The position numbers and the translations under genes were made by a program. From Silene noctiflora (taxonomy: Eukaryota; Streptophyta; Magnoliopsida; Caryophyllales; Caryophyllaceae), in contig VHZZ01000051.1 of the NCBI GenBank assembly GCA_009801015.1, positions 354,628 through 386,070 on the forward strand: a stretch of DNA of 31,443 nt. The letters are read 5' to 3'. Below are positions 20,656-30,111 of the stretch, piece after piece; positions within the stretch are counted from its first letter, which is position 1; the number at the start of each line of letters is the position of its first letter. Under the pieces are notes generated by a model. It saw only the letters and a list, made by a program, of their open reading frames with translations. It was not told where the DNA came from and did no database searches.

Positions 20656-20815
20656 NNNNNNNNNNNNNNNNNNNNNNNNNNNNNNNNNNNNNNNNNNNNN
20701 NNNNNNNNNNNNNNNNNNNNNNNNNNNNNNNNNNNNNNNNNNNNNNNNNNNNNNNNNNNNNNNNNNNNNNNNNNNNNNNNNNNNNNNNNNNNNNNNNNNN
20801 NNNNNNNNNNNNNNN
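20656..20815. other. assembly gap, 160 unknown bases
   Basis: Continuous N. Single unknown bases also occur at 5995 (in the LINE endonuclease) and 21013. Open frames crossing the gap are meaningless. Confidence 0.99.
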
Positions 20816-20859
20816 TTAATTGTTTAAAATTGATAAATATTATGTTTTGCAAGTAATAG

Positions 20860-21336
20860 TAAGAACGACGGATAATGAAATTAACATTATTAAATGCGGG
20901 AGTAGTGAAAAAAATGATAATGATGACGGGAGTAGTGAAAGTAACAATAATCACAACAAATGTATTAAAAGTAATCGTAGGAACAACGGAAAAAATATGA
21001 AAAATTAGCTTANAATTCAATTTAAGAAAAATATTTATTTATTTAGATATATATTAGCTTACAACGGGAATGAATATAACCGTAAAAATAGCGTGAATAG
21101 TCAAAGAAACAGTAGTGAATATATAGTATTAACATGAGATGTCGTGAAAATAATAATATTGACTGCGGGAGTAGTGATGATGTCTCATAATTTGTTGATA
21201 AATTTTATATTTCAGTATAAATGGTAAACGCATGAGTTAAACAACTCTAACATAAATTTAACGATAAATAAAGGTAGCGAAAAAAAAATTTGACGATAAG
21301 TAGAGTAGCCCAGGCAGAGCCGGACACCAAACCTAG
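20860..21336 (+). mobile_element. possible Helitron-related element, 3' end near 21336
   Basis: The word GCGGGAGTAGTGA recurs at about 20897, 20927 (partly) and 21167 among similar AGTGAAAATAAT phrases. The region ends with GCCCAGGCAGAGCCGGACAC then CAAACCTAGT, a GC-rich weak inverted repeat followed by CTAG and T. That layout resembles a Helitron terminus. The hairpin is poor and the 5' end is unknown, possibly in or before the gap. Confidence 0.35.
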
Positions 21337-21340
21337 TTTT

Positions 21341-21955
21341 AAAAATAATTGATAATAAGAGGAGTAAACCAGATCACTGGTTTATAAGCTAATTTTATCA
21401 CTCTAATTCTACCAATATGCGATTAACCTCAACAAAACGTTAGAAGGAACCTCAAAATTTTATTTTTGAAAAAACTTGAACCAAAGAACAAAATCATTAT
21501 TAATGAAAAATGAGGTATTTAATTATGGTCAAATTAAATTTTAGATATACCGAGTAAACCAAGTTCAACCATACAATAATTATTCACATACATTTTATTA
21601 GTAACACGAAAAAATGCAAAGTCTTTTAAAGAATTATCTTTACTCCGTAATAAATAATTAGCGTGAGCATAATAAAATTTACTCGTAGTGAAAGACCGTT
21701 TTTTAGAAGAATACGTGGTAAAAAAAATGATACTGAGTGTTGAGTTATTTATCATGGCACAACGAGGTCGTGACCCTACAATAATTTGTATGCATAAGTA
21801 CTCGACCAAGTGATTATCAATGTGACTGCTTGGCACTTGGCACACAACATGTTCATCATTCATCGTCTCATTTATTAACACATGCCCACCTTACACCAAG
21901 GATTCGTATGGTTGATGCGAGAAATACAAATTCACGTGAAATAGAAAATTATAGG
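21341..21955. other. intergenic stretch, no gene seen
   Basis: A 115-codon minus-strand open frame (21534-21881) has no recognisable domain and atypical composition; I do not call it a gene. Otherwise AT-rich. Confidence 0.4.
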
Positions 21956-21958
21956 AAT

Positions 21959-22409
21959 ATGTTTGGGAACCTTGAATTGGAATTGAATCTCATAATTGAA
22001 ATATTTGAAGTGTTTGGTAACTCCTAGAATTTGGAATTGGAATTGAAATTAACTCAATTCCTTATCAATTCCAAGGTAGTTAAAATTTGGAGATCTCAAA
22101 TGTCTTCCATATAGTAGTCATTTCAATTCCATCACTTACGTTTTATTTTGTGATGCAAATTTCATCGCAATATTTTTATTATGATATTTTTTCAGCTCGC
22201 AAATATTTTCCGTGACAGTATTTATTTTTTCAAATATAAAACATTCGATGATCTCGACCCATATCCGTTTCACCCAAGTCCAATTCCAATTCCAATTCTT
22301 TTGGTTTCCCAAACGCTATTTTAGAATTGGATTTGAAAGTGAATTCCAACATTTGGATTTCTACAATTGAAATCATGAAAATGAAATCAATTCCGCGTTT
22401 CCAAACACT
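21959..22409. mobile_element. foldback MITE with TTTGGGAA / AATTGGAATT motifs, probably nested
   Basis: The left side contains TGTTTGGGAACC and GTGTTTGGTAAC, each followed by TTGGAATTGGAATTGAA-like sequence. The right side contains GGTTTCCCAAACGC and GTTTCCAAACAC with CCAATTCCAATTCCAATTC. Two inverted pairs, one inside the other, suggest one element in another or a complex foldback. The TGTTTGG...CCAAACA style is common in plant PIF/Harbinger-type MITEs, but I did not fix exact termini or a 3-bp duplication. Confidence 0.5.
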
Positions 22410-22419
22410 ACCTTATTCA

Positions 22420-23212
22420 TTTATAGGAATTTGGATTTCGGTAAACAACTTCTCACATCTTTGTAGGAGGTTAATTTCATGAGAACTTCCCCATTTTTGC
22501 AAAACTAAGGCAACCAAACAGCACAAATAAGATTATACATCCAGATGTATATAAGCATTGTACAACCAATGTATAAGTGTCTGAGCTTATGTGTATATTT
22601 TCTGAGCTAATTCAAAGTTCAATTTTTTTAATGTGTAAATAAATGAGTTCAGATACTTTTAAATAAAGCTCATATTCTTTAAAATAAAAGTCGAATACTT
22701 TATTACAAAGCTCATATTCTACACCGTACAACTTATACAACTGGTGGTATAGTCCATGAATTGAACAAACAACTATTAATTTTGTAATTCATGAAAATTT
22801 CTACTTCTCATAATTTTATATGGATAACCAAACAATCTCAAAGTCTATTGTTTTTTCATGCATAATAGTATAGATAACAATATTGTAATAAAATATTCTA
22901 ATGACAAACAATATTCTAGTGCGTGATAATAAACGAGGCGATTTAATTCCCTACACAATAAAATTTGGAGTATAAATGGCAAGGAGGCAGGATTTGAATT
23001 CAATAAGATCGAACAAATAATAATTTTAGAGTTTATCGAGGTTGGGATGATTTTAAATGAGAAACGGTGTGCTTAACTAGGGAGTATGCCGAGATTATGT
23101 AGGGAAATTATTCGGTATGTACACGATGATTGTTGTGTCCAAATGTCTAAATCGTGATTTGGTTTAAGTTGACTTGAACTTATTCAAGGACCACCATATT
23201 AATAGTACCCTA
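22420..23212. other. intergenic stretch, no gene seen
   Basis: AT-rich sequence with no coding, RNA or element signature that I can support. Confidence 0.45.
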
Positions 23213-23221
23213 TAGTTAATA

Positions 23222-23365
23222 CACAAAAACTTCTGAGAGACGGTCTCTCAATAGCGTTATTGAGAGACCTCTCACATGATGGGGTGAGGGACTCACTGTT
23301 GTTTCTATTTTCCTATTGTGTCTCTCAATAAATTAGTGAGAGACGGTCTCTCACGAGACCTACTG
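23222..23365. mobile_element. Mutator-type MITE with 9-bp target duplication
   Basis: TAGTTAATA flanks it exactly on both sides (23213-23221 and 23366-23374); nine bases is the usual Mutator-like duplication. The arms contain TGAGAGACGGTCTCTCAATA near the left and AGTGAGAGACGGTCTCTCAC near the right. A second TATTGAGAGACC / GTCTCTCAATAAA inverted pair lies further in. GAGAGAC-G-GTCTCTC is itself a small hairpin. 144 bp, non-coding. Confidence 0.7.
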
Positions 23366-23374
23366 TAGTTAATA

Positions 23375-23939
23375 TGATTGATAGTAATAAACGATTAATA
23401 TACCATTTATTTCACCCACTTTTGACGTTTATTCACGAAAAAAAAAAGTATTATAACGTATAAGCCGATATTAACGAAATTTAAAAGAAGAAATAAGGTA
23501 ACATTTCTCAATTAGTCATGTTGCAACTTATTTTCTACAAAATGATATGATAATTTTACTTTTATCTTTTCCTACCACCAATTCTATTGATGAAGCAATA
23601 AAATCTATGAATTGATTAATACCTTTACATCCTCCCTGAATTGACGATCAAAGTCATGAAAGTTATAATTTAATTTCCATTAATATCCTTACATATTTTG
23701 TAAAGATTGAAATTCGACTTTCAAAAAGAGGAAATAAAATTGCCATTTATTTACGAAAACGCTATCGATGACACCGAAATTGAGTACCACTAGACAACTG
23801 AATAATTTTCCAAATAGTTTACCATCAGTTAATTAACCTTTTATTTTCCAAAAGTCTAAATATACACTCCGTAATAAATATTGTCGATATACTTTTTTTT
23901 TTTCAACCGTACGATATAGAAAACCGAAAAATTTAAAGA
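23375..23939. other. AT-rich stretch upstream of a possible transcription unit
   Basis: No open frame or element is recognised. It could contain the promoter of the leader-like segment that follows, but no convincing TATA box can be singled out in such AT-rich sequence. Confidence 0.35.
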
Positions 23940-24156
23940 TTCCCGAATAACAAACGCAAAACTTCCCTCCAACTCAACCTTGCCGCTGCTCCAATTGCCT
24001 GATCACTCTTTCCATTTCAATGGCTTCTCACTTCCGAAATTAACCTTTCAATCTTCCGAATTTCAAATTCCTTCAATTTTTGATTCACCTTTCCCTTTCA
24101 ATGTCTTCAAAATTGCACATATATTTCTCTTCATTTACCGTCTTTCATACCAGAAG
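23940..24156 (+). other. possible first exon / 5' leader of an unseen gene
   Basis: The sequence turns pyrimidine-rich (CTTCCCTCCAACTC, TTTCCCTTTCAATG, TTTCTCTTCATTTACC) and ends CCAGAAG followed by GTAAAC, a good donor site at 24157. This is the texture of plant first exons. A 68-codon frame from 23980 is hydrophobic at its end and matches no family I know. A short upstream frame starts at 24019 and stops after seven codons. If real, the tandem array downstream would lie in its first intron. No protein identity can be given. Confidence 0.3.
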
Positions 24157-24799
24157 GTAAACTTTTCGCACATTATTCTCTCATAATCTTGTTATTTGTT
24201 TCTTTGATTTTATAGCGCTGAATAAATCAACGGTTTGTTCCTCAATTGTTTCTGCGGATTGATCATAATTGAGGTGTGTTAATTGCTTAATTTGTGTTTA
24301 TTTTTAGAATTATGACCTAATTTTTGCGGAATTATTGCTGAATATTTGATTATTATACAATTTAGGGTTTGTTTGACACTGGAAGTGCTATGTTTGAATA
24401 ATTAGGTTAACTGATATGTGAATTTCAGGATGAACTTAAAACAAATGTAATTTTAGTGTAATTTATATATTTGTTTGTTTGATTAATAGGAGTATGATTT
24501 GGTACGAATTAGTCCAAATGCCGCGTGTAATTTGGTATAATGTTGTGATAAAAATGAGATAATATTCGGAGATTTTAGGAAATAATATTACTAGGATCAG
24601 GTTGTTTTTATCTCATATTATTGATCTTTATGACGGTAAATTACATGTATTAGTTAGAGTTGAAGCTTAAATTTTGTTTCGAAATAAATTAGGTTAGTTG
24701 CATCATGTGTATAGCGCGTGAATGATGTTACGGAGGCGTTGTTTGTGTCTGAAACCGTTATCCTTGTAGGTAGTGATGTCGAGTGTCAAAGTAGCATCG
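24157..24799 (+). other. unique sequence before the tandem array, intron-like
   Basis: T-rich, non-coding and intron-like. From about 24774 (GATGTCGAGTGTCAAAG) it already matches the start of block B (25708), so the A block homology begins 26 bp before the first array unit. This shows that the A/B duplication is older than the array. Confidence 0.4.
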
Positions 24800-25153
24800 A
24801 GTGGTAGGCTACTAGGCATATGACTTGCGTGTTTTTGAAGTGATGAGTAATTTGTGAAGTTGTTTGGAGAGCGAAAGATGTTTGAGCGGTCTGGCCTCAC
24901 TCCTCAGTGCTTCTCAGTAGATGAGGGTAGAACTTAACAACTTCTAATTATTTTCTGATTAACCGCAGCTTGAGAATTGTGAATATGAACGTGCGATAGT
25001 GTCAACGAATAAATACTTGACACTTTTAAGATAAATGGATGCCAATGCAGTGTATTTTTACGAGAGTAGACGATTGATGATCATGTATAGAGCTATGTCT
25101 CTTTCAGATATTGTGTGTTTTCTTTAACTAAAGTTTTACTTTTCTTTGACATG
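24800..25153 (+). repeat. block A of unit 1
   Basis: It aligns in order with block B: AGTGGTAG, TTGATGAG-like, AAAGATGTTT, TTCTGATTAACCGCAGCTTG, GTGTATTTTTACGAGAGTAG, and ACTAAAGTTTTACTTTTC then TTTGACATGG. The two have diverged by many substitutions and small indels. The block recurs in each unit. Confidence 0.85.
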
Positions 25154-25393
25154 GGAACCCACCCCTTTTGTTACTCTTGTGTGACTCTTGTTTGTTTGAT
25201 GACACATTTTCTTTGAGATGTCATGTGGCACCTTAGTCTGTTCAAATAGCCGGTGGTTAGAAGAACAAGTATCTCTAGCATCTTCTACAGTTTTCTCTAA
25301 GGCAATGCTAATCTTCATGTGATGTCTTCATGAACTATGATGCCAAGATTGCGTAGGCTAGTAACTAGTTATTAGTATCAAGTTTCCCTCAGA

Positions 25394-25485
25394 AATGGTT
25401 CGATGGATAGACCTGTGGTTATGTTGCCATCACAATGCGGCATTTATGATTTCCTTTAATTTGAATGGTTCGATGGATAGACCTG
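25394..25485 (+). repeat. 22-bp direct repeat inside the unit spacer, spaced 70 bp
   Basis: A 22-bp word beginning AATGGTTCGATGG and ending ATAGACCTG occurs at 25394-25415 and 25464-25485, perfectly repeated, and recurs at the same places in each later unit. Between the copies is a unique segment that includes TGTTGCCATCACAATGCGGC. Confidence 0.9.
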
Positions 25486-25707
25486 ACTTCCCTATTCACA
25501 ATATTGTTTCACGTTTTATATACAGAAATTGATCATTGTTGGTTTCACATTCTGTATTGGGTTTGAGCCATTATCACCTTTGAAATTGGATTGTTGTGAA
25601 GTTGTAGCTCTGCAGAAGGAAACCTGCACTTATATGTTTTGCTGTGGGTGCACTATTGTTCTTAATTACCGAATTTAAAATTTTGTCTGAAATCGTGATT
25701 CATGGAG

Positions 25708-26127
25708 GTGGTGGTGTTGAGCGTCAAAGTATGTAGTATGGAGTGGTAGACAACTTGGCATGTGACTGGTGTGTTTTCAAATTGATGAGAAATGCTTGTC
25801 AATGAATTTCAAGAGCAAAAATGTTTAAGAGCTTTAACCTTTATAGGTTAATTGTTGATGAGGTGGCACTGAACAAAATTCTATCTTTTGATTAACAGCG
25901 GCTTGAGAACTTAAATACGGATGTGCAACATTGTCAAAGATTAATTAATATACTCCTCACATATATGATAGAAATTGATGCAACTTGAGTGTTTTTGTAC
26001 GAGACTGTGAGAGTAGACAATTGATAGCCATATTTAGAAATTGTGTTCTCGTATAAAAATCGTGCTCTCATATAAAAATCGTGTTCTCATGGACTAAAGT
26101 TTTACTTTTCTTTTACATGGTACATCC
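25708..26127 (+). repeat. block B of unit 1
   Basis: Homologous to block A (see 24800-25153), starting TGTTGAGCGTCAAAG and ending ACTAAAGTTTTACTTTTC then TTTTACATGG plus TACATCC. It has its own insert, the 19-bp repeat at 26043-26090. Confidence 0.85.
26043..26090 (+). repeat. 19-bp minisatellite, 2.5 copies, within block B
   Basis: GTGTTCTCGTATAAAAATC, GTGCTCTCATATAAAAATC and a partial GTGTTCTCAT follow one another with period 19. They are present in block B of each unit and absent from block A. Confidence 0.85.
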
Positions 26128-27455
26128 AGTGGTAGGCTACTAGGCATATGACTTGCGTGTTTTTGAAGTGATGAGTAATTTGTGAAGTTGTTTGGAGAGC
26201 GAAAGATGTTTGAGCGGTCTGGCCTCACTCCTCAGTGCTTCTCAGTAGATGAGGGTAGAACTTAACAACTTCTAATTATTTTCTGATTAACCGCAGCTTG
26301 AGAATTGTGAATATGAACGTGCGATAGTGTCAACGAATAAATACTTGACACTTTTAAGATAAATGGATGCCAATGCAGTGTATTTTTACGAGAGTAGACG
26401 ATTGATGATCATGTATAGAGCTATGTCTCTTTCAGATATTGTGTGTTTTCTTTAACTAAAGTTTTACTTTTCTTTGACATGGGAACCCACCCCTTTTGTT
26501 ACTCTTGTGTGACTCTTGTTTGTTTGATGACACATTTTCTTTGAGATGTCATGTGGCACCTTAGTCTGTTCAAATAGCCGGTGGTTAGAAGAACAAGTAT
26601 CTCTAGCATCTTCTACAGTTTTCTCTAAGGCAATGCTAATCTTCATGTGATGTCTTCATGAACTATGATGCCAAGATTGCGTAGGCTAGTAACTAGTTAT
26701 TAGTATCAAGTTTCCCTCAGAAATGGTTCGATGGATAGACCTGTGGTTATGTTGCCATCACAATGCGGCATTTATGATTTCCTTTAATTTGAATGGTTCG
26801 ATGGATAGACCTGACTTCCCTATTCACAATATTGTTTCACGTTTTATATACAGAAATTGATCATTGTTGGTTTCACATTCTGTATTGGGTTTGAGCCATT
26901 ATCACCTTTGAAATTGGATTGTTGTGAAGTTGTAGCTCTGCAGAAGGAAACCTGCACTTATATGTTTTGCTGTGGGTGCACTATTGTTCTTAATTACCGA
27001 ATTTAAAATTTTGTCTGAAATCGTGATTCATGGAGGTGGTGGTGTTGAGCGTCAAAGTATGTAGTATGGAGTGGTAGACAACTTGGCATGTGACTGGTGT
27101 GTTTTCAAATTGATGAGAAATGCTTGTCAATGAATTTCAAGAGCAAAAATGTTTAAGAGCTTTAACCTTTATAGGTTAATTGTTGATGAGGTGGCACTGA
27201 ACAAAATTCTATCTTTTGATTAACAGCGGCTTGAGAACTTAAATACGGATGTGCAACATTGTCAAAGATTAATTAATATACTCCTCACATATATGATAGA
27301 AATTGATGCAACTTGAGTGTTTTTGTACGAGACTGTGAGAGTAGACAATTGATAGCCATATTTAGAAATTGTGTTCTCGTATAAAAATCGTGCTCTCATA
27401 TAAAAATCGTGTTCTCATGGACTAAAGTTTTACTTTTCTTTTACATGGTACATCC
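26128..27455. repeat. array unit 2
   Basis: 1328 bp; no difference from unit 1 noticed on reading. Confidence 0.95.
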
Positions 27456-28783
27456 AGTGGTAGGCTACTAGGCATATGACTTGCGTGTTTTTGAAGTGAT
27501 GAGTAATTTGTGAAGTTGTTTGGAGAGCGAAAGATGTTTGAGCGGTCTGGCCTCACTCCTCAGTGCTTCTCAGTAGATGAGGGTAGAACTTAACAACTTC
27601 TAATTATTTTCTGATTAACCGCAGCTTGAGAATTGTGAATATGAACGTGCGATAGTGTCAACGAATAAATACTTGACACTTTTAAGATAAATGGATGCCA
27701 ATGCAGTGTATTTTTACGAGAGTAGACGATTGATGATCATGTATAGAGCTATGTCTCTTTCAGATATTGTGTGTTTTCTTTAACTAAAGTTTTACTTTTC
27801 TTTGACATGGGAACCCACCCCTTTTGTTACTCTTGTGTGACTCTTGTTTGTTTGATGACACATTTTCTTTGAGATGTCATGTGGCACCTTAGTCTGTTCA
27901 AATAGCCGGTGGTTAGAAGAACAAGTATCTCTAGCATCTTCTACAGTTTTCTCTAAGGCAATGCTAATCTTCATGTGATGTCTTCATGAACTATGATGCC
28001 AAGATTGCGTAGGCTAGTAACTAGTTATTAGTATCAAGTTTCCCTCAGAAATGGTTCGATGGATAGACCTGTGGTTATGTTGCCATCACAATGCGGCATT
28101 TATGATTTCCTTTAATTTGAATGGTTCGATGGATAGACCTGACTTCCCTATTCACAATATTGTTTCACGTTTTATATACAGAAATTGATCATTGTTGGTT
28201 TCACATTCTGTATTGGGTTTGAGCCATTATCACCTTTGAAATTGGATTGTTGTGAAGTTGTAGCTCTGCAGAAGGAAACCTGCACTTATATGTTTTGCTG
28301 TGGGTGCACTATTGTTCTTAATTACCGAATTTAAAATTTTGTCTGAAATCGTGATTCATGGAGGTGGTGGTGTTGAGCGTCAAAGTATGTAGTATGGAGT
28401 GGTAGACAACTTGGCATGTGACTGGTGTGTTTTCAAATTGATGAGAAATGCTTGTCAATGAATTTCAAGAGCAAAAATGTTTAAGAGCTTTAACCTTTAT
28501 AGGTTAATTGTTGATGAGGTGGCACTGAACAAAATTCTATCTTTTGATTAACAGCGGCTTGAGAACTTAAATACGGATGTGCAACATTGTCAAAGATTAA
28601 TTAATATACTCCTCACATATATGATAGAAATTGATGCAACTTGAGTGTTTTTGTACGAGACTGTGAGAGTAGACAATTGATAGCCATATTTAGAAATTGT
28701 GTTCTCGTATAAAAATCGTGCTCTCATATAAAAATCGTGTTCTCATGGACTAAAGTTTTACTTTTCTTTTACATGGTACATCC
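27456..28783. repeat. array unit 3
   Basis: 1328 bp; no difference from units 1 and 2 noticed. Confidence 0.95.
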
Positions 28784-30111
28784 AGTGGTAGGCTACTAGG
28801 CATATGACTTGCGTGTTTTTGAAGTGATGAGTAATTTGTGAAGTTGTTTGGAGAGCGAAAGATGTTTGAGCGGTCTGGCCTCACTCCTCAGTGCTTCTCA
28901 GTAGATGAGGGTAGAACTTAACAACTTCTAATTATTTTCTGATTAACCGCAGCTTGAGAATTGTGAATATGAACGTGCGATAGTGTCAACGAATAAATAC
29001 TTGACACTTTTAAGATAAATGGATGCCAATGCAGTGTATTTTTACGAGAGTAGACGATTGATGATCATGTATAGAGCTATGTCTCTTTCAGATATTGTGT
29101 GTTTTCTTTAACTAAAGTTTTACTTTTCTTTGACATGGGAACCCACCCCTTTTGTTACTCTTGTGTGACTCTTGTTTGTTTGATGACACATTTTCTTTGA
29201 GATGTCATGTGGCACCTTAGTCTGTTCAAATAGCCGGTGGTTAGAAGAACAAGTATCTCTAGCATCTTCTACAGTTTTCTCTAAGGCAATGCTAATCTTC
29301 ATGTGATGTCTTCATGAACTATGATGCCAAGATTGCGTAGGCTAGTAACTAGTTATTAGTATCAAGTTTCCCTCAGAAATGGTTCGATGGATAGACCTGT
29401 GGTTATGTTGCCATCACAATGCGGCATTTATGATTTCCTTTAATTTGAATGGTTCGATGGATAGACCTGACTTCCCTATTCACAATATTGTTTCACGTTT
29501 TATATACAGAAATTGATCATTGTTGGTTTCACATTCTGTATTGGGTTTGAGCCATTATCACCTTTGAAATTGGATTGTTGTGAAGTTGTAGCTCTGCAGA
29601 AGGAAACCTGCACTTATATGTTTTGCTGTGGGTGCACTATTGTTCTTAATTACCGAATTTAAAATTTTGTCTGAAATCGTGATTCATGGAGGTGGTGGTG
29701 TTGAGCGTCAAAGTATGTAGTATGGAGTGGTAGACAACTTGGCATGTGACTGGTGTGTTTTCAAATTGATGAGAAATGCTTGTCAATGAATTTCAAGAGC
29801 AAAAATGTTTAAGAGCTTTAACCTTTATAGGTTAATTGTTGATGAGGTGGCACTGAACAAAATTCTATCTTTTGATTAACAGCGGCTTGAGAACTTAAAT
29901 ACGGATGTGCAACATTGTCAAAGATTAATTAATATACTCCTCACATATATGATAGAAATTGATGCAACTTGAGTGTTTTTGTACGAGACTGTGAGAGTAG
30001 ACAATTGATAGCCATATTTAGAAATTGTGTTCTCGTATAAAAATCGTGCTCTCATATAAAAATCGTGTTCTCATGGACTAAAGTTTTACTTTTCTTTTAC
30101 ATGGTACATCC
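28784..30111. repeat. array unit 4
   Basis: 1328 bp; no difference from units 1 to 3 noticed. Confidence 0.95.

Larger units (their letters stand above)
24800..26127. repeat. array unit 1
   Basis: The first full unit. Its left flank (AAGTAGCATCG) differs from the TTTACATGGTACATCC that precedes every later unit, so 24799/24800 is the left boundary of the array. Confidence 0.95.

Noticed and set aside
21534..21881. A 115-codon minus-strand frame
   Set aside because: No domain, no start context or splice evidence, and it lies in AT-rich intergenic DNA.
25394..25485. 22-bp repeats spaced 70 bp as a CRISPR-like array
   Set aside because: There are only two copies per unit, in a plant nuclear sequence; they are ordinary direct repeats within the tandem unit.
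25136..29302. A 60-codon minus-strand open frame repeated identically in units 1-4
   Set aside because: It is identical only because the DNA is identical. It has no recognisable domain, and in unit 5 a single-base loss breaks it, with no sign of constraint.
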